A DNA stretch of 64,000 bases from CAYRGC01 sp964601225. Its GTDB lineage: Bacteria > Patescibacteriota > Gracilibacteria > Peribacterales > Peribacteraceae. The DNA lies in assembly GCA_964601225.1 (NCBI GenBank), contig CAZRMM010000001.1:124001-188000 (forward strand), written 5' to 3'. Numbering within the stretch: position 1 is the stretch's first letter; each line of letters begins with the position of its first letter. The position numbers and the translations under genes were made by a program. The notes beneath the pieces are model-generated. The model was not told where the DNA came from. It did not search any database and saw only the letters and a list, made by a program, of their open reading frames with translations. Shown here one piece after another: positions 33,896 to 41,933 of the stretch.

Positions 33896-34075
33896 TTACT
33901 CTTGCTCGTCGGGACTGATGCGATCCGTCAGTTTCTGCTCCAGGATCTTACGAGTTTTGTCACTCACGCCGTTGAAGAGTACGGTGCCGTCTCGGGCGAC
34001 TTCGGCGCGACCGTCGGTCAAACGGTCGACGCTGCTGGCCTTCTTGGAACCCGGTTGAATCTTGAGTTGCTCCAT
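33896..34075 (-). CDS. Small unknown protein, 59 residues
   Basis: An uninterrupted minus-strand frame encodes MEQLKIQPGSKKASSVDRLT and on to a C-terminus RKILEQKLTDRISPDEQE. It is soluble and charged, with GC-rich third positions like a real gene. A good promoter precedes it (TTGACC 34105-34110, 17 bases, TATCGT 34082-34087), and its ATG lies 6 bases after the -10, fitting the leaderless pattern of the window. The C-terminal half (VLFNGVSDKTRKILEQKL) could be a short helix. No family recognised; regulatory or ribosome-associated roles are only guesses. Confidence 0.65.
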   Translation of the reverse strand: MEQLKIQPGSKKASSVDRLTDGRAEVARDGTVLFNGVSDKTRKILEQKLTDRISPDEQE

Positions 34076-34081
34076 ATATAT

Positions 34082-34110
34082 ACGATAAACTGATATTCAT
34101 TACTGGTCAA
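34082..34110 (-). promoter_or_regulatory. Promoter of the 59-residue gene
   Basis: Minus strand TTGACC, 17-base spacer, TATCGT, then 6 bases to the ATG. The spacing predicts transcription starting at the start codon. Confidence 0.65.
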
Positions 34111-34148
34111 CACATCGAAACCGAGCGGAGTATGGCACACTTCCCGGG

Positions 34149-35264
34149 ATGAAGATCGCCCTCGTCCACGAACTGCTCACCATGCGCGGCGGCGCCGAAA
34201 AAGTGCTCCGCGTTCTTGCGGACATGTTTCCCGAAGCGCCGATCTACACCCTTCTCTACGACGAAACGAAATTCGGAAACCGGTTTCCTACATCCAGAAT
34301 ACGAACGAGTTCCCTCCAGCGATTCGCCCGCTTATCGACAAATCACCATTTCTATCTCTCTCGTTTTCCGGGAGCCGTCGACGCTTGGGATTTTTCGGAA
34401 TTCGATCTCGTGATCAGCAGTTCCTCCGCTTTCGTTCACGGCATCATCACGAACTCCGCACCACGCCATCTCTGCTACGTGCATTCCCCCGCGCGCTATC
34501 TCTGGGATCGCACACATGACGTTCTCGATCGTGCGGGACGCGGACCACTGGGCTTCCTCCGCAAACGATACCTTGAAAGGGTGTTTCACGACCTGCGCGT
34601 CTGGGACAGCGAAGCCGCGGACCGTCCGGACATACTCCTCGCCGCCTCCCATTTCGTTCGACGGAGGATGGAACTTTATTGGCGACGCGATTCTGAGGTT
34701 CTTCATCCACCCGTTGATGATTTCTGGTTTTCGCAAAAAGCGACCAGACGAGTGTCTGCCGATGCGCCATACCTGATTGTCTCCACGCTTGCCCCGTACA
34801 AGAGAATCGATTTGGCGATCCGCGCATGCAACGCCCTTGGGCGACCTCTCGTGATCGCGGGAGAAGGTCCGGATCGCAAACGACTCGAACGCATGGCCGG
34901 CCCCGCCGTGACCTTCGTCGGTTATGCGAAGGAAAACCAACTGCTCGACCTCTACGCCACGGCACGAGCCACGCTCTTCCCCGGCGATGAGGATTTTGGC
35001 TTGGTCCCCGTAGAATCGCTCGCGTGCGGAACTCCCGTAATCGCGTTCCGAGCAGGAGGTGCGCTGGAAACGCTCACGGACGATACCGCTGAATTCTTCG
35101 ACGATCCTTCTCCCGAATCCCTTCTCGATGCGATCCGACGATGCGAAAATAGAAGCTTTGACGCAAGCCTGCTCCGCGAAGAAGCAAAGCGATTCGATCG
35201 CGAAAGCTTTGAGGCGGGAATCCGCAAAGCTTTGCAGAAAATGCTCGCGAACTCCAGGAGTTGA
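34149..35264 (+). CDS. GT4-family glycosyltransferase
   Basis: 371 residues, GT-B fold. Segments: VHELLTMRGGAEKVLRVLADMFP (N-terminal nucleotide-sugar acceptor face), LCYVHSPARYLWD, LIVSTLAPYKRIDLAIRACNALGRPLVIAGEGPDRKRLE, and the C-terminal EX7E-type FPGDEDFGLVPVESLACGTPVIAFRAGGALETL. It transfers an activated sugar to a surface glycan or lipid; donor and acceptor are unknown. A CACACT hexamer lies 7 bases before the ATG. Downstream is a signal-peptide protein gene, 16 bases away. Confidence 0.88.
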   Translation: MKIALVHELLTMRGGAEKVLRVLADMFPEAPIYTLLYDETKFGNRFPTSRIRTSSLQRFARLSTNHHFYLSRFPGAVDAWDFSEFDLVISSSSAFVHGIITNSAPRHLCYVHSPARYLWDRTHDVLDRAGRGPLGFLRKRYLERVFHDLRVWDSEAADRPDILLAASHFVRRRMELYWRRDSEVLHPPVDDFWFSQKATRRVSADAPYLIVSTLAPYKRIDLAIRACNALGRPLVIAGEGPDRKRLERMAGPAVTFVGYAKENQLLDLYATARATLFPGDEDFGLVPVESLACGTPVIAFRAGGALETLTDDTAEFFDDPSPESLLDAIRRCENRSFDASLLREEAKRFDRESFEAGIRKALQKMLANSRS

Positions 35265-35280
35265 GCGTAGGCTCGGCGCC

Positions 35281-35928
35281 ATGCGTCGCTTCGCCATCAC
35301 CGTCATTTCACTGGCCTCGGTCTTCGCCGTCGCTCCTCTTGCGAATGCGCGAACCTTGCCGTCGGGCTCTAGACCGAGTCGCCGGAGTATCGTCCGCGAC
35401 GTACGCGCGGCGGCGGCGAAGAGAGAGGCAAAACGCTCGAGAGTCGAGGCATCACGCTCCGGAACGCCGGTAATTCTCGATAATTTCGGAGTAAGTTTTC
35501 ACAGTCCCTTGGGATGGAAAGTCGATACGACGTCCGGCACCGAAGGCAACGTGACCCTCGCGGTGATGCTTCTTGCTCCCGATACCGTCGATGAACCCAT
35601 CAGGCACAACATGAACCTCGTATTCGAAGATCTTTCGATGGCACCGCTCACTCTCGGACAATACACGGATGTCTCATTGGAATACGAGCGCGGCTTCTTC
35701 GATACCTTCACCCTCCTCTTTCGCGATCAAACCACGCTGCTTGGCAAACCGACGCAGCTCGTGCAATTCGACGCAAGTTATTCGGGCGTGACCATGCGGT
35801 TCGAACAGCAGTGGTTTATCAATGAGAACAACCGAGCGGTAATCTGGACGTTTGCCGATGCCCCGGAAACATTCGACAAACACCTCCCTCTCTTCCACGC
35901 CGTGCTCGATTCTTTTGAAATGCGCTGA
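35281..35928 (+). CDS. Secreted protein, PsbP/DcrB-like fold suspected
   Basis: 215 residues: signal peptide (MRRFAITVISLASVFAVAPLANA), an Arg/Ala-rich linker, and a domain beginning ILDNFGVSFHSPLGWKVDTTSG and ending LPLFHAVLDSFEMR. The pattern of a short strand with PxGW followed by a late FxAVLDSFE resembles PsbP/DcrB-type proteins, but this is a weak match. TAGGCT (35268-35273) lies 7 bases before the ATG. It converges on ruvB with 9 bases between. Confidence 0.6.
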   Translation: MRRFAITVISLASVFAVAPLANARTLPSGSRPSRRSIVRDVRAAAAKREAKRSRVEASRSGTPVILDNFGVSFHSPLGWKVDTTSGTEGNVTLAVMLLAPDTVDEPIRHNMNLVFEDLSMAPLTLGQYTDVSLEYERGFFDTFTLLFRDQTTLLGKPTQLVQFDASYSGVTMRFEQQWFINENNRAVIWTFADAPETFDKHLPLFHAVLDSFEMR

Positions 35929-35937
35929 CCGTCCGCA

Positions 35938-37038
35938 TCACATGAACAACGTCGATTGAGCTCCTTCCGGAACGGGAAGACCGAGTTTTCGATACGCGAG
36001 CTGCGTTGCGCAACGGCCCTTCGGCGTCCGCTGGAGATATCCTTTTTGAAGAAGATACGGCTCGTACACATCTTCGATCGTCTCTTCTTCGTCTCCGAGT
36101 ACCGCCGCGATGGTGGAAAGTCCCACCGGTCCTCCGGCAAACATCTCGGTAATGGCCTTTAAGAGACGGATATCGGTCGCATCAAGACCGTCCTCGTCGA
36201 TTTCGAGCGATCGAAGCGCCTGATCGACGATGCGCTCGTCGATCGGCGAAATACCGGCAACTTCCGCGAAATCCCTCACGGACCGAACAAGACGATTGGC
36301 TATACGGGGCGTCGCACGGCTGCAACGCGCGATTCGATATGCGGCACGATCTTCTATCGGCACCGAGAGTCGACCGGCGGACCATTCGACGATCTGCTGC
36401 ATCTCGGGAAGCTCGTAAAACGCAAGTTTGAACTGATGCAGAAAACGATCACGCAGCGGGGCGCTCATGGCACCCGCTTTCGTCGTTGCACCGACGAGCG
36501 TAAAGGGCTTGAGATGCAGTCGCATGGAACGCGCGGTCGGCCCCTTTCCTATCACCAGATCAAGCGCATAATCTTCCATGGCCGAATACAGGATCTCCTC
36601 CACAACCGGACGAAGACGGTGAATCTCATCGATAAAGAGAATATCCCCCTCCTGCAAATTACTGACGATCGAAGCGAGATCTCCCGGCTTTTCGAGCGCC
36701 GGCCCGCTTGTGATACGTATCTGCGCATTCATCTCTTTCGCCACGATATGCGCAAGCGTCGTTTTTCCGAGCCCCGGAGGACCATGGAGCAATACGTGAC
36801 CGAGCGTTTCCTTCCGCGAGAGCGCGGCCTTCACGGAGAGAAGGAGATGTTCCTTCACCTTTGACTGCCCGACGTATTCTGCAAGCGTCCGCGGACGGAG
36901 AACATGCTCCATCACTTGCGTGTCCGAGGCGGAAGCTTCGGGACGCACGGAGACGGGAGCGGGAGCCGAGGACGGAGTGCGCTTCAGGACGATGGCATCG
37001 AGGATAGCAGACGCCGTCCCCTCTTCCACCGACTTCAT
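35938..37038 (-). CDS. ruvB: Holliday junction branch migration ATPase RuvB
   Basis: 366 residues from the ATG at 37038. AAA+ motifs: Walker A HGPPGLGKTTLAH, Walker B ILFIDEIHRL, sensor LVGATTKAGAMSAPLRDRF, and the C-terminal winged-helix domain ending KGYLQRTPKGRCAT. It drives branch migration with RuvA, which is not encoded nearby. The N-terminus has a Pro/Ser/Ala-rich extension of about 40 residues before LRPRTLAEYVGQ. An earlier ATG at 37092 overlaps the divergent gene start and is less likely. Confidence 0.93.
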   Translation of the reverse strand: MKSVEEGTASAILDAIVLKRTPSSAPAPVSVRPEASASDTQVMEHVLRPRTLAEYVGQSKVKEHLLLSVKAALSRKETLGHVLLHGPPGLGKTTLAHIVAKEMNAQIRITSGPALEKPGDLASIVSNLQEGDILFIDEIHRLRPVVEEILYSAMEDYALDLVIGKGPTARSMRLHLKPFTLVGATTKAGAMSAPLRDRFLHQFKLAFYELPEMQQIVEWSAGRLSVPIEDRAAYRIARCSRATPRIANRLVRSVRDFAEVAGISPIDERIVDQALRSLEIDEDGLDATDIRLLKAITEMFAGGPVGLSTIAAVLGDEEETIEDVYEPYLLQKGYLQRTPKGRCATQLAYRKLGLPVPEGAQSTLFM

Positions 37039-37090
37039 GGAAAAAATCCGTCCCTGTTCGAGAAGCCTATCGTGCCGTACACTGACGACC

Positions 37091-37684
37091 ATGCAGAAGA
37101 TCGCGCGCGTGCTCGCGTCCGTCGGATTCCTCGCGATACTCGTCGTACTCGGCTCTGCCGACTACGCTTTCACGAAAAACCGCCTCGTTCTTCCGGACAC
37201 GGCTGCGGGAACAACTGGAGCAGGAGCCTCTTCCAGTACGGAGGGTGCCGCCGTGGAAGTGCAACAGGGAACCGATATCGCGACTATCATGCAATCCATC
37301 GGCTTTACCATGCAGGACGGAAACGAAGATAACGTTCTCAAAGAAGTCATTCCGACAGACCGCAGGGTAGAGACGAAAATCCTTCTCTCCGGCAACGATC
37401 GGGTGGCATTCATTGCATGGACGCAATCTCCCGACGTGAAGACGTACTTCTCAGCCCTCAAGGAAGCACTCCAAGCGTCGTTCTCCCCCGCAATGCACGA
37501 CCTCGTCGACCGCACCGACGAGCGGGAAGGCAAACCTCCGCGTAACGTCCTGGCGTTCACCGACCCCGGCCTCCTTGAGGAGAAGATGATCTTCGTCCGC
37601 GTCCGCCAGCGACTCTTCGAATTCCACGTTGCTCCCGGAAAGGACATGCAGGTGAACGGTCTCATCGATGCGCTGACGGAGTGA
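37091..37684 (+). CDS. Signal-anchored protein, unknown function
   Basis: 197 residues with an N-terminal hydrophobic segment (VLASVGFLAILVVLGSADYAF) and an extracytoplasmic domain that looks alpha/beta (VETKILLSGNDRVAFIAWTQS, LLEEKMIFVRVRQRLFEFHV). Family not recognised. TACACT (37078-37083) lies 7 bases before the ATG, with a weak -35. It diverges from ruvB. Confidence 0.6.
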   Translation: MQKIARVLASVGFLAILVVLGSADYAFTKNRLVLPDTAAGTTGAGASSSTEGAAVEVQQGTDIATIMQSIGFTMQDGNEDNVLKEVIPTDRRVETKILLSGNDRVAFIAWTQSPDVKTYFSALKEALQASFSPAMHDLVDRTDEREGKPPRNVLAFTDPGLLEEKMIFVRVRQRLFEFHVAPGKDMQVNGLIDALTE

Positions 37685-37698
37685 TGCGGGGTGATAGG

Positions 37699-37763
37699 CT
37701 TGAGGTTCCAGCTTCGAGCGGCTCTTCTCCTTTGCCAAACACCTCTAACCTCTAACCTGGAAC
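37699..37763. repeat. Stuttering inverted repeat (AGGTT words)
   Basis: GAGGTTCCAG (about 37702-37711) is mirrored by the tandem CCTCTAACCTCTAACCTGGAAC at 37742-37763. Several register-shifted pairings are possible. It lies between the 37091 gene and the rplK promoter. Confidence 0.5.
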
Positions 37764-37798
37764 GTTATAAATACCTCTGAATAGGGCCAAACTTCGGT

Positions 37799-37827
37799 TT
37801 GACCAAGAGCTTCGACCCCCCTACACT
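37799..37827 (+). promoter_or_regulatory. rplK promoter
   Basis: TTGACC (37799-37804), 17-base spacer, TACACT (37822-37827), 9 bases to the ATG of rplK. Just upstream, CAAAC-TTCG-GTTTG forms a small UUCG-type hairpin that overlaps the -35. Confidence 0.65.
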
Positions 37828-37836
37828 GCCCCGGCT

Positions 37837-38274
37837 ATGGCAAAAGTCGTCAAGAAAGTCGTCAAAGTGAAGGTAAAGGGTGGTCAAGCGAACCCGGCAC
37901 CTCCTCTCGGTCCCGCGCTCGGTCAGGCCGGCGTGGACATCAATGGTTTCTGCACGCAGTTCAATGCGCGCACGAAAGACAAGATGGGGAAAGAAGTCCC
38001 CGTGATCATTACGGTATACGAGGATCGCACCTTCTCCTTCATCGTGAAACAGCCGCTCGCGTCCGCCCTCATTAAGGAGGCCGCCGGCATCCCGGTGGAA
38101 AAGGGCACGGGCAGCGGCGAACCGAACAAAAAGAAGGTCGGTAAGATCACGAAGGCACAGCTCCGCGAGATCGCCCAGAAGAAGATGCCCGACCTCAATG
38201 CCGCCAGCGTCGAGGCCGCCGAGAACATCATCGCCGGTACCGCCCGCAGCATGGGCGTGACGGTCGAGGGCTGA
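37837..38274 (+). CDS. rplK: 50S ribosomal protein L11
   Basis: 145 residues, full-length uL11. Signature segments: KGGQANPAPPLGPALGQAGVDINGFCTQFNART, TFSFIVKQPLASALIKEAAGI and the RNA-binding C-terminal domain ending NIIAGTARSMGVTVEG. It forms the GTPase-associated centre of the large subunit. rplA (L1) is not adjacent as usual but lies 1.4 kb downstream behind two membrane protein genes. Confidence 0.97.
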   Translation: MAKVVKKVVKVKVKGGQANPAPPLGPALGQAGVDINGFCTQFNARTKDKMGKEVPVIITVYEDRTFSFIVKQPLASALIKEAAGIPVEKGTGSGEPNKKKVGKITKAQLREIAQKKMPDLNAASVEAAENIIAGTARSMGVTVEG

Positions 38275-38390
38275 TGTCGATCGAAACGAACGGAAACGCG
38301 TTCCATCATGCGTGAGCGAACGGCGCAACGCCTTTCGCGTGCAACAAACAAAGAGGATCCGTAGGCTTTGCCTACTCTTCTCTCGTTTTC

Positions 38391-39032
38391 ATGGATCAAA
38401 TCCTTCTGCGGTTCGACCCCAGTAGCGTCCTCACGGGTGCGGTTCTCCCGCTGTCCGTTGCCGCGCTGATTCTGCTGCTTTTCATTCCAAGCATGCTGTC
38501 GACTGGCGCAAAAGCCGCCGGTGTCGGAAAAGCGATTTATTGTTACGGCATGCAAGGCTTCGGGATTTTCCTTATGAGCGCGGGCGGGTTACCCGCCATC
38601 TTCGGTGTCACGCAAAAGCTTTTTGTCGGCACGGAAAGCTACACCACCGAAACGTATCTCGCTCTCCTTATGCTCTTTGCCACGGGCGGACTCCTCTTCC
38701 TTTGGCACGAACAAGCGGCGGAAAAGATCGACACCGCCTCGAGTGCGGTACCCGCGGTGCTTTTCTGGTACACGTTCAAGGCAGTCGGTCTCGTCATTTC
38801 CGTCTTCGCCGCTCTCTCGACACTCCTGACAATGCTCCTCCTTCGACCGCTCCCTCCGGAGTGGTGGGTGCAACCCGTCGTCCTGTTCGTCTACGGCTTG
38901 CTGCTTTCCTGGTGCACGCGCTCGCCCGCGGAGGAACCGCGCGGGTTCCAGTCCGCGATCATCGCGCCTCTTCGCCCCTCAGTCACCAAGAAAAAGAAGG
39001 GGATCTCGTTCCCGCGGCTGCGAAGAGCCTGA
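38391..39032 (+). CDS. Integral membrane protein, about six spans, unknown function
   Basis: 213 residues with hydrophobic segments around 15-35, 45-72, 84-103, 119-137 and 140-170, and a basic C-terminus (VTKKKKGISFPRLRRA). No family recognised. It lies between rplK and rplA on the same strand, so it may be part of their transcript; the next membrane gene follows after 4 bases. Confidence 0.65.
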   Translation: MDQILLRFDPSSVLTGAVLPLSVAALILLLFIPSMLSTGAKAAGVGKAIYCYGMQGFGIFLMSAGGLPAIFGVTQKLFVGTESYTTETYLALLMLFATGGLLFLWHEQAAEKIDTASSAVPAVLFWYTFKAVGLVISVFAALSTLLTMLLLRPLPPEWWVQPVVLFVYGLLLSWCTRSPAEEPRGFQSAIIAPLRPSVTKKKKGISFPRLRRA

Positions 39033-39036
39033 GCGG

Positions 39037-39591
39037 ATGTTCGAAGCGTCCGCAATCGGCATCGTCGGTTGCGTCGTACTGGCTCTCGGAGCCGCTCTTC
39101 CCGACCGATCCCTGCCCCATGCGTGGCTATCACTGAAAAACTGGTGTTTCGCCGCCGGAGCCGTTGTCATGCTCGTCTACGCCGTGGTCAACTACTTCGC
39201 CGCCGGGGCGCCGGTCTTTTTCGTGTTCCTGGAGACGCTGATGGTCGTCTCGAGCGTCCTCATGCTGATCGACGTCCCGGAGAGGATCGATATCCCCATC
39301 ATCCTTGTCCTGAGCGCCGTGCTGATCGCATGGTCGCTCTTCCTCTTTCACGAGCACCAAACGATCTTCTTCGTTCTCGGACTCGCTGCGATCGCTATCG
39401 GCTATGTCGCGAAGTCCGGAACAGTGCACCGCGAGGCGGCGCTCCTCATCGGAAGCGTGCTCATTCTGCTCTTCAGTTACTGGACGGCGGCCTGGCTCTT
39501 CTTCTGGCTCAACGTGTTCTTCGCCCTTTTCTCCGGACTTCATGTCTGGAAAGCGGCTCAAAAACCCGTTTTACCGGCAAAAAATCGCTGA
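39037..39591 (+). CDS. Integral membrane protein, about six spans, unknown function
   Basis: 184 residues, almost entirely hydrophobic helices (IGIVGCVVLALGAALP, FAAGAVVMLVYAVVNYFA, FFVFLETLMVVSSVLMLI, IILVLSAVLIAWSLFLF, IFFVLGLAAIAIGYV, AALLIGSVLILLFSYWTAAWLFFWLNVFFALF). Starts 4 bases after the preceding membrane gene and may be translationally coupled to it. No function can be assigned. Confidence 0.65.
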   Translation: MFEASAIGIVGCVVLALGAALPDRSLPHAWLSLKNWCFAAGAVVMLVYAVVNYFAAGAPVFFVFLETLMVVSSVLMLIDVPERIDIPIILVLSAVLIAWSLFLFHEHQTIFFVLGLAAIAIGYVAKSGTVHREAALLIGSVLILLFSYWTAAWLFFWLNVFFALFSGLHVWKAAQKPVLPAKNR

Positions 39592-39690
39592 TCGGGCCTT
39601 GCCCGGACGAACGGAAAAAGGCACACTGTTGCCCTCGTGGGAGCTCCCGGTATTGGCTGTGAGCGTTCGCACCACGTTCCCCCCAATCCC

Positions 39691-40392
39691 ATGCCGAGCA
39701 AGCGCTCCCCTCTCGCGCGAAAGCGCGGAAACAAATACGCCGCAAAGAAGGCGCTCGTCACGAAGAACATTTATCCCGTCGCCGAGGCCGTCGAGGTTTT
39801 GACGCAGGTCTCCACTGCGAAGTTCGATGCGACCGCAGAGGCGCACATCCGCATCAATGCGGATACCACGCAGGCCGATCAACTTGTCCGCACTACGGTT
39901 CCGCTTCCGCACGGCACAGGCAAGACCCTCAAGATCGCCGCATTCGTCCCGGACGATCTGATCGATGAAGCCAAGAAAGCCGGCGCTCACAAGGCGGGTA
40001 ACGAAGACCTCGTGAAAGAGATTATGGACGGCACCATCGACTTCGACATCGCGGTCGCCTCGCCGAAGATGATGAAAGACCTCGGCAAGGTGGCGAAGAT
40101 CCTCGGCCAGAAGGGCCTCATGCCGTCCCCAAAGTCGGGCACGGTCACCGATAAGGTCGGCAAGATCATCGAGGAACTCAAGAAGGGTCGCATCGAGATC
40201 AAGATGGACAAACAGGCCATCATCCACACCGTGTTCGGCAAGATCTCTTTCGGTCCCAAGAAACTCCAGGAGAACCTCGAGGCGCTCATCGCCGCTATCA
40301 AGGAAGCCCGCCCCTCCGGCATCAAGGCGGAGTACATCCTCTCCGTCACGATCGCCCCCACGATGGGCCCGTCGGTGAAGGTGCAGGCCTAA
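39691..40392 (+). CDS. rplA: 50S ribosomal protein L1
   Basis: 233 residues, full-length uL1. Typical blocks: KRGNKYAAKKALV near the start, FDATAEAHIRINADTTQADQLVRTTVPLPHGTGKTLKIAAF, ASPKMMKDLGKVAKILGQKGLMPSPKSGTVTDKV and KKGRIEIKMDKQAIIHTVFGKISF. It forms the ribosomal L1 stalk and in many bacteria represses its own operon. The start at 39691 (MPSKRSPLARKRG) fits the family better than the upstream ATG at 39637. Confidence 0.96.
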   Translation: MPSKRSPLARKRGNKYAAKKALVTKNIYPVAEAVEVLTQVSTAKFDATAEAHIRINADTTQADQLVRTTVPLPHGTGKTLKIAAFVPDDLIDEAKKAGAHKAGNEDLVKEIMDGTIDFDIAVASPKMMKDLGKVAKILGQKGLMPSPKSGTVTDKVGKIIEELKKGRIEIKMDKQAIIHTVFGKISFGPKKLQENLEALIAAIKEARPSGIKAEYILSVTIAPTMGPSVKVQA

Positions 40393-40407
40393 GGTACAAG
40401 ACGTTCA

Positions 40408-40474
40408 AGACGGCAAAGAGGCAGAAGAGGTTAACCCTTCTGTCTCTTTTTCATTTTGCCCTTCTTTACCGTCT
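40408..40474. terminator. Large imperfect hairpin between convergent rplA and dus
   Basis: Complementary blocks GACGGCAAA (40409-40417) with TTTGCC/CCGTC (40455-40473), and AGAAG (40424-40428) with CTTCT (40437-40441), fold into an interrupted hairpin. It lies between convergent genes and probably ends both transcripts. Confidence 0.5.
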
Positions 40475-40482
40475 CCCCCCCC

Positions 40483-41454
40483 CTACGCAACCGTCGACTG
40501 CAACGCGACCGCGGTCTCCGCCAGCGTCTCGATCTTCATCAGGCGCTGACGGAGTTCCGTCGCGCCGGGGAATCCTTTGACGTAGCCACACAGGTGCCGG
40601 CGCATCTCGAGCATGCCCGTGCGTTCCCCTTTCAGCTTCACCGCAAGCTCGCAGTGACTGAGAATGAACGGGACTTTCTCCTTAAATGTCAGGCGCTCGA
40701 TCGTGGACGACGGCACGCGATCGCGGTCGCGAAACGCATCGTGAATGTCTTTAAGGAGCCACGGATTTCCAAAGGTACCGCGGCCAACCATCACGCCGTC
40801 CAGGTTGCCAATTTTCTCGAGCGCGTCCTTCACCGTAAGCACGTCGCCGTTGCCGAGCACGGGCACGGAGACGTTCTTCTTCAGTTCGTAAATGGGATTC
40901 CAATCGGCCTTGCCGGTGAACTTGTCGCAATAGCGGCGGCCATGGATCGCGAGGGCCTGCGCACCGCTGTCGACGAGGCGCCTGCAGAACGGAATCAGGT
41001 CGGTGGTCGTGCTCCAGCCGAGACGCGTCTTCACGCTCACGGGAATCTTCACGGCTTTCACCGTGGCCTCAACGAGTCGCGCCGCCAGATCCGCATCCTT
41101 CAAAAGAGCTGCGCCGTGACAGGAGGACACGACCTTCGCCGCAGGGCAACCCATGTTGATATCGATGCCGTCCGCGCCCATCTCCTCGATAACCTTCGCC
41201 GCGGAGAGAAAATGATCGGGATCGTGACCGAAGACCTGCACGATGAAAGGTTTTTCCAGGCTCGCATCAAAATCCAGCATCTTCAGCGTACGGCCCGCTC
41301 CATAATGAATCGCATCGGTCGAAAGAAACTCGGTATAGAGCACGGTCTCGGGAGCAATCGACTTGATGAACTGTCGATACGACGCGTCCGTGATCCCTGC
41401 CATAGGAGCCAAGGCGACGATGGGCCGATGGAGTTCTGACCAGGAAAAGGCCAT
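40483..41454 (-). CDS. dusB: tRNA-dihydrouridine synthase
   Basis: 323 residues, FMN-dependent TIM barrel of the Dus family. Visible: LAPMAGITDASYR, VQVFGHDP, GIDINMGCPAAKVVSSCHGAALLKD with the catalytic Cys, VSVKTRLGW, ALAIHGRRYCDKFTGKADW, GNGDVLTVKDA and GVMVGRGTFGNPWL. It reduces specific tRNA uridines to dihydrouridine; the DusB label is a best guess among Dus subfamilies. The ATG at 41454 fits homology; longer starts add about 56 unrelated residues. It diverges from the pilin-like gene at 41556. Confidence 0.92.
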   Translation of the reverse strand: MAFSWSELHRPIVALAPMAGITDASYRQFIKSIAPETVLYTEFLSTDAIHYGAGRTLKMLDFDASLEKPFIVQVFGHDPDHFLSAAKVIEEMGADGIDINMGCPAAKVVSSCHGAALLKDADLAARLVEATVKAVKIPVSVKTRLGWSTTTDLIPFCRRLVDSGAQALAIHGRRYCDKFTGKADWNPIYELKKNVSVPVLGNGDVLTVKDALEKIGNLDGVMVGRGTFGNPWLLKDIHDAFRDRDRVPSSTIERLTFKEKVPFILSHCELAVKLKGERTGMLEMRRHLCGYVKGFPGATELRQRLMKIETLAETAVALQSTVA

Positions 41455-41555
41455 ACAACGTACGAATCTCCGAGTACAACTTTGGCACATTTCGGCCGTG
41501 AACGGCAACACAAAACGGCCCCTTTTCGGCTCGGAATAGCGCACAATGGGGACCG

Positions 41556-41933
41556 ATGAAGCGCCATCGTTTGGTCGGGCTTCTCGGGTTCCTTCCCGTC
41601 GTCGCCACTGCCCAATCTCCACAGGGTCTCCAGGTGATTCCCGAAAGCGGGGTCATTGCGAACTGTAATTTCGTTACGGGAGAATTCCACTTCAACTGCT
41701 TCCCCGTCTACCTGGGATACCTCATTCAACTGGCCTTCGCTTTTGGAGTGGGGACAAGCCTCTCACAAATCGTTTGGGGCGGATACGAGTGGGCGTTTGC
41801 GGGACTGGGGGGTGATACCCAGGGCGCAAAAAAGCGCATCCAGCACGCGATTATCGGTCTCGTCGTCTCTGTCCTTGCTTTCCTTATCGTCGACACGGTC
41901 GTCCTTAATCTTCTCTCCGGTCCATCCACATGA
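41556..41933 (+). CDS. Pilin-like small membrane protein (VirB2/TrbC type)
   Basis: 125 residues: signal peptide (LVGLLGFLPVVATA), then two hydrophobic helices around GGYEWAFAGLGGDTQGAKKRIQHAIIGLVVSVLAFLIV. The G-G-Y-E-W...AKKR...I pattern matches the CPR VirB2-like pilin group seen at 21.6-23.0 kb. A CACAAT hexamer lies 8 bases before the ATG. Its stop overlaps the start of the AI-2E transporter gene (ATGA), so the two are likely co-translated. Confidence 0.7.
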   Translation: MKRHRLVGLLGFLPVVATAQSPQGLQVIPESGVIANCNFVTGEFHFNCFPVYLGYLIQLAFAFGVGTSLSQIVWGGYEWAFAGLGGDTQGAKKRIQHAIIGLVVSVLAFLIVDTVVLNLLSGPST

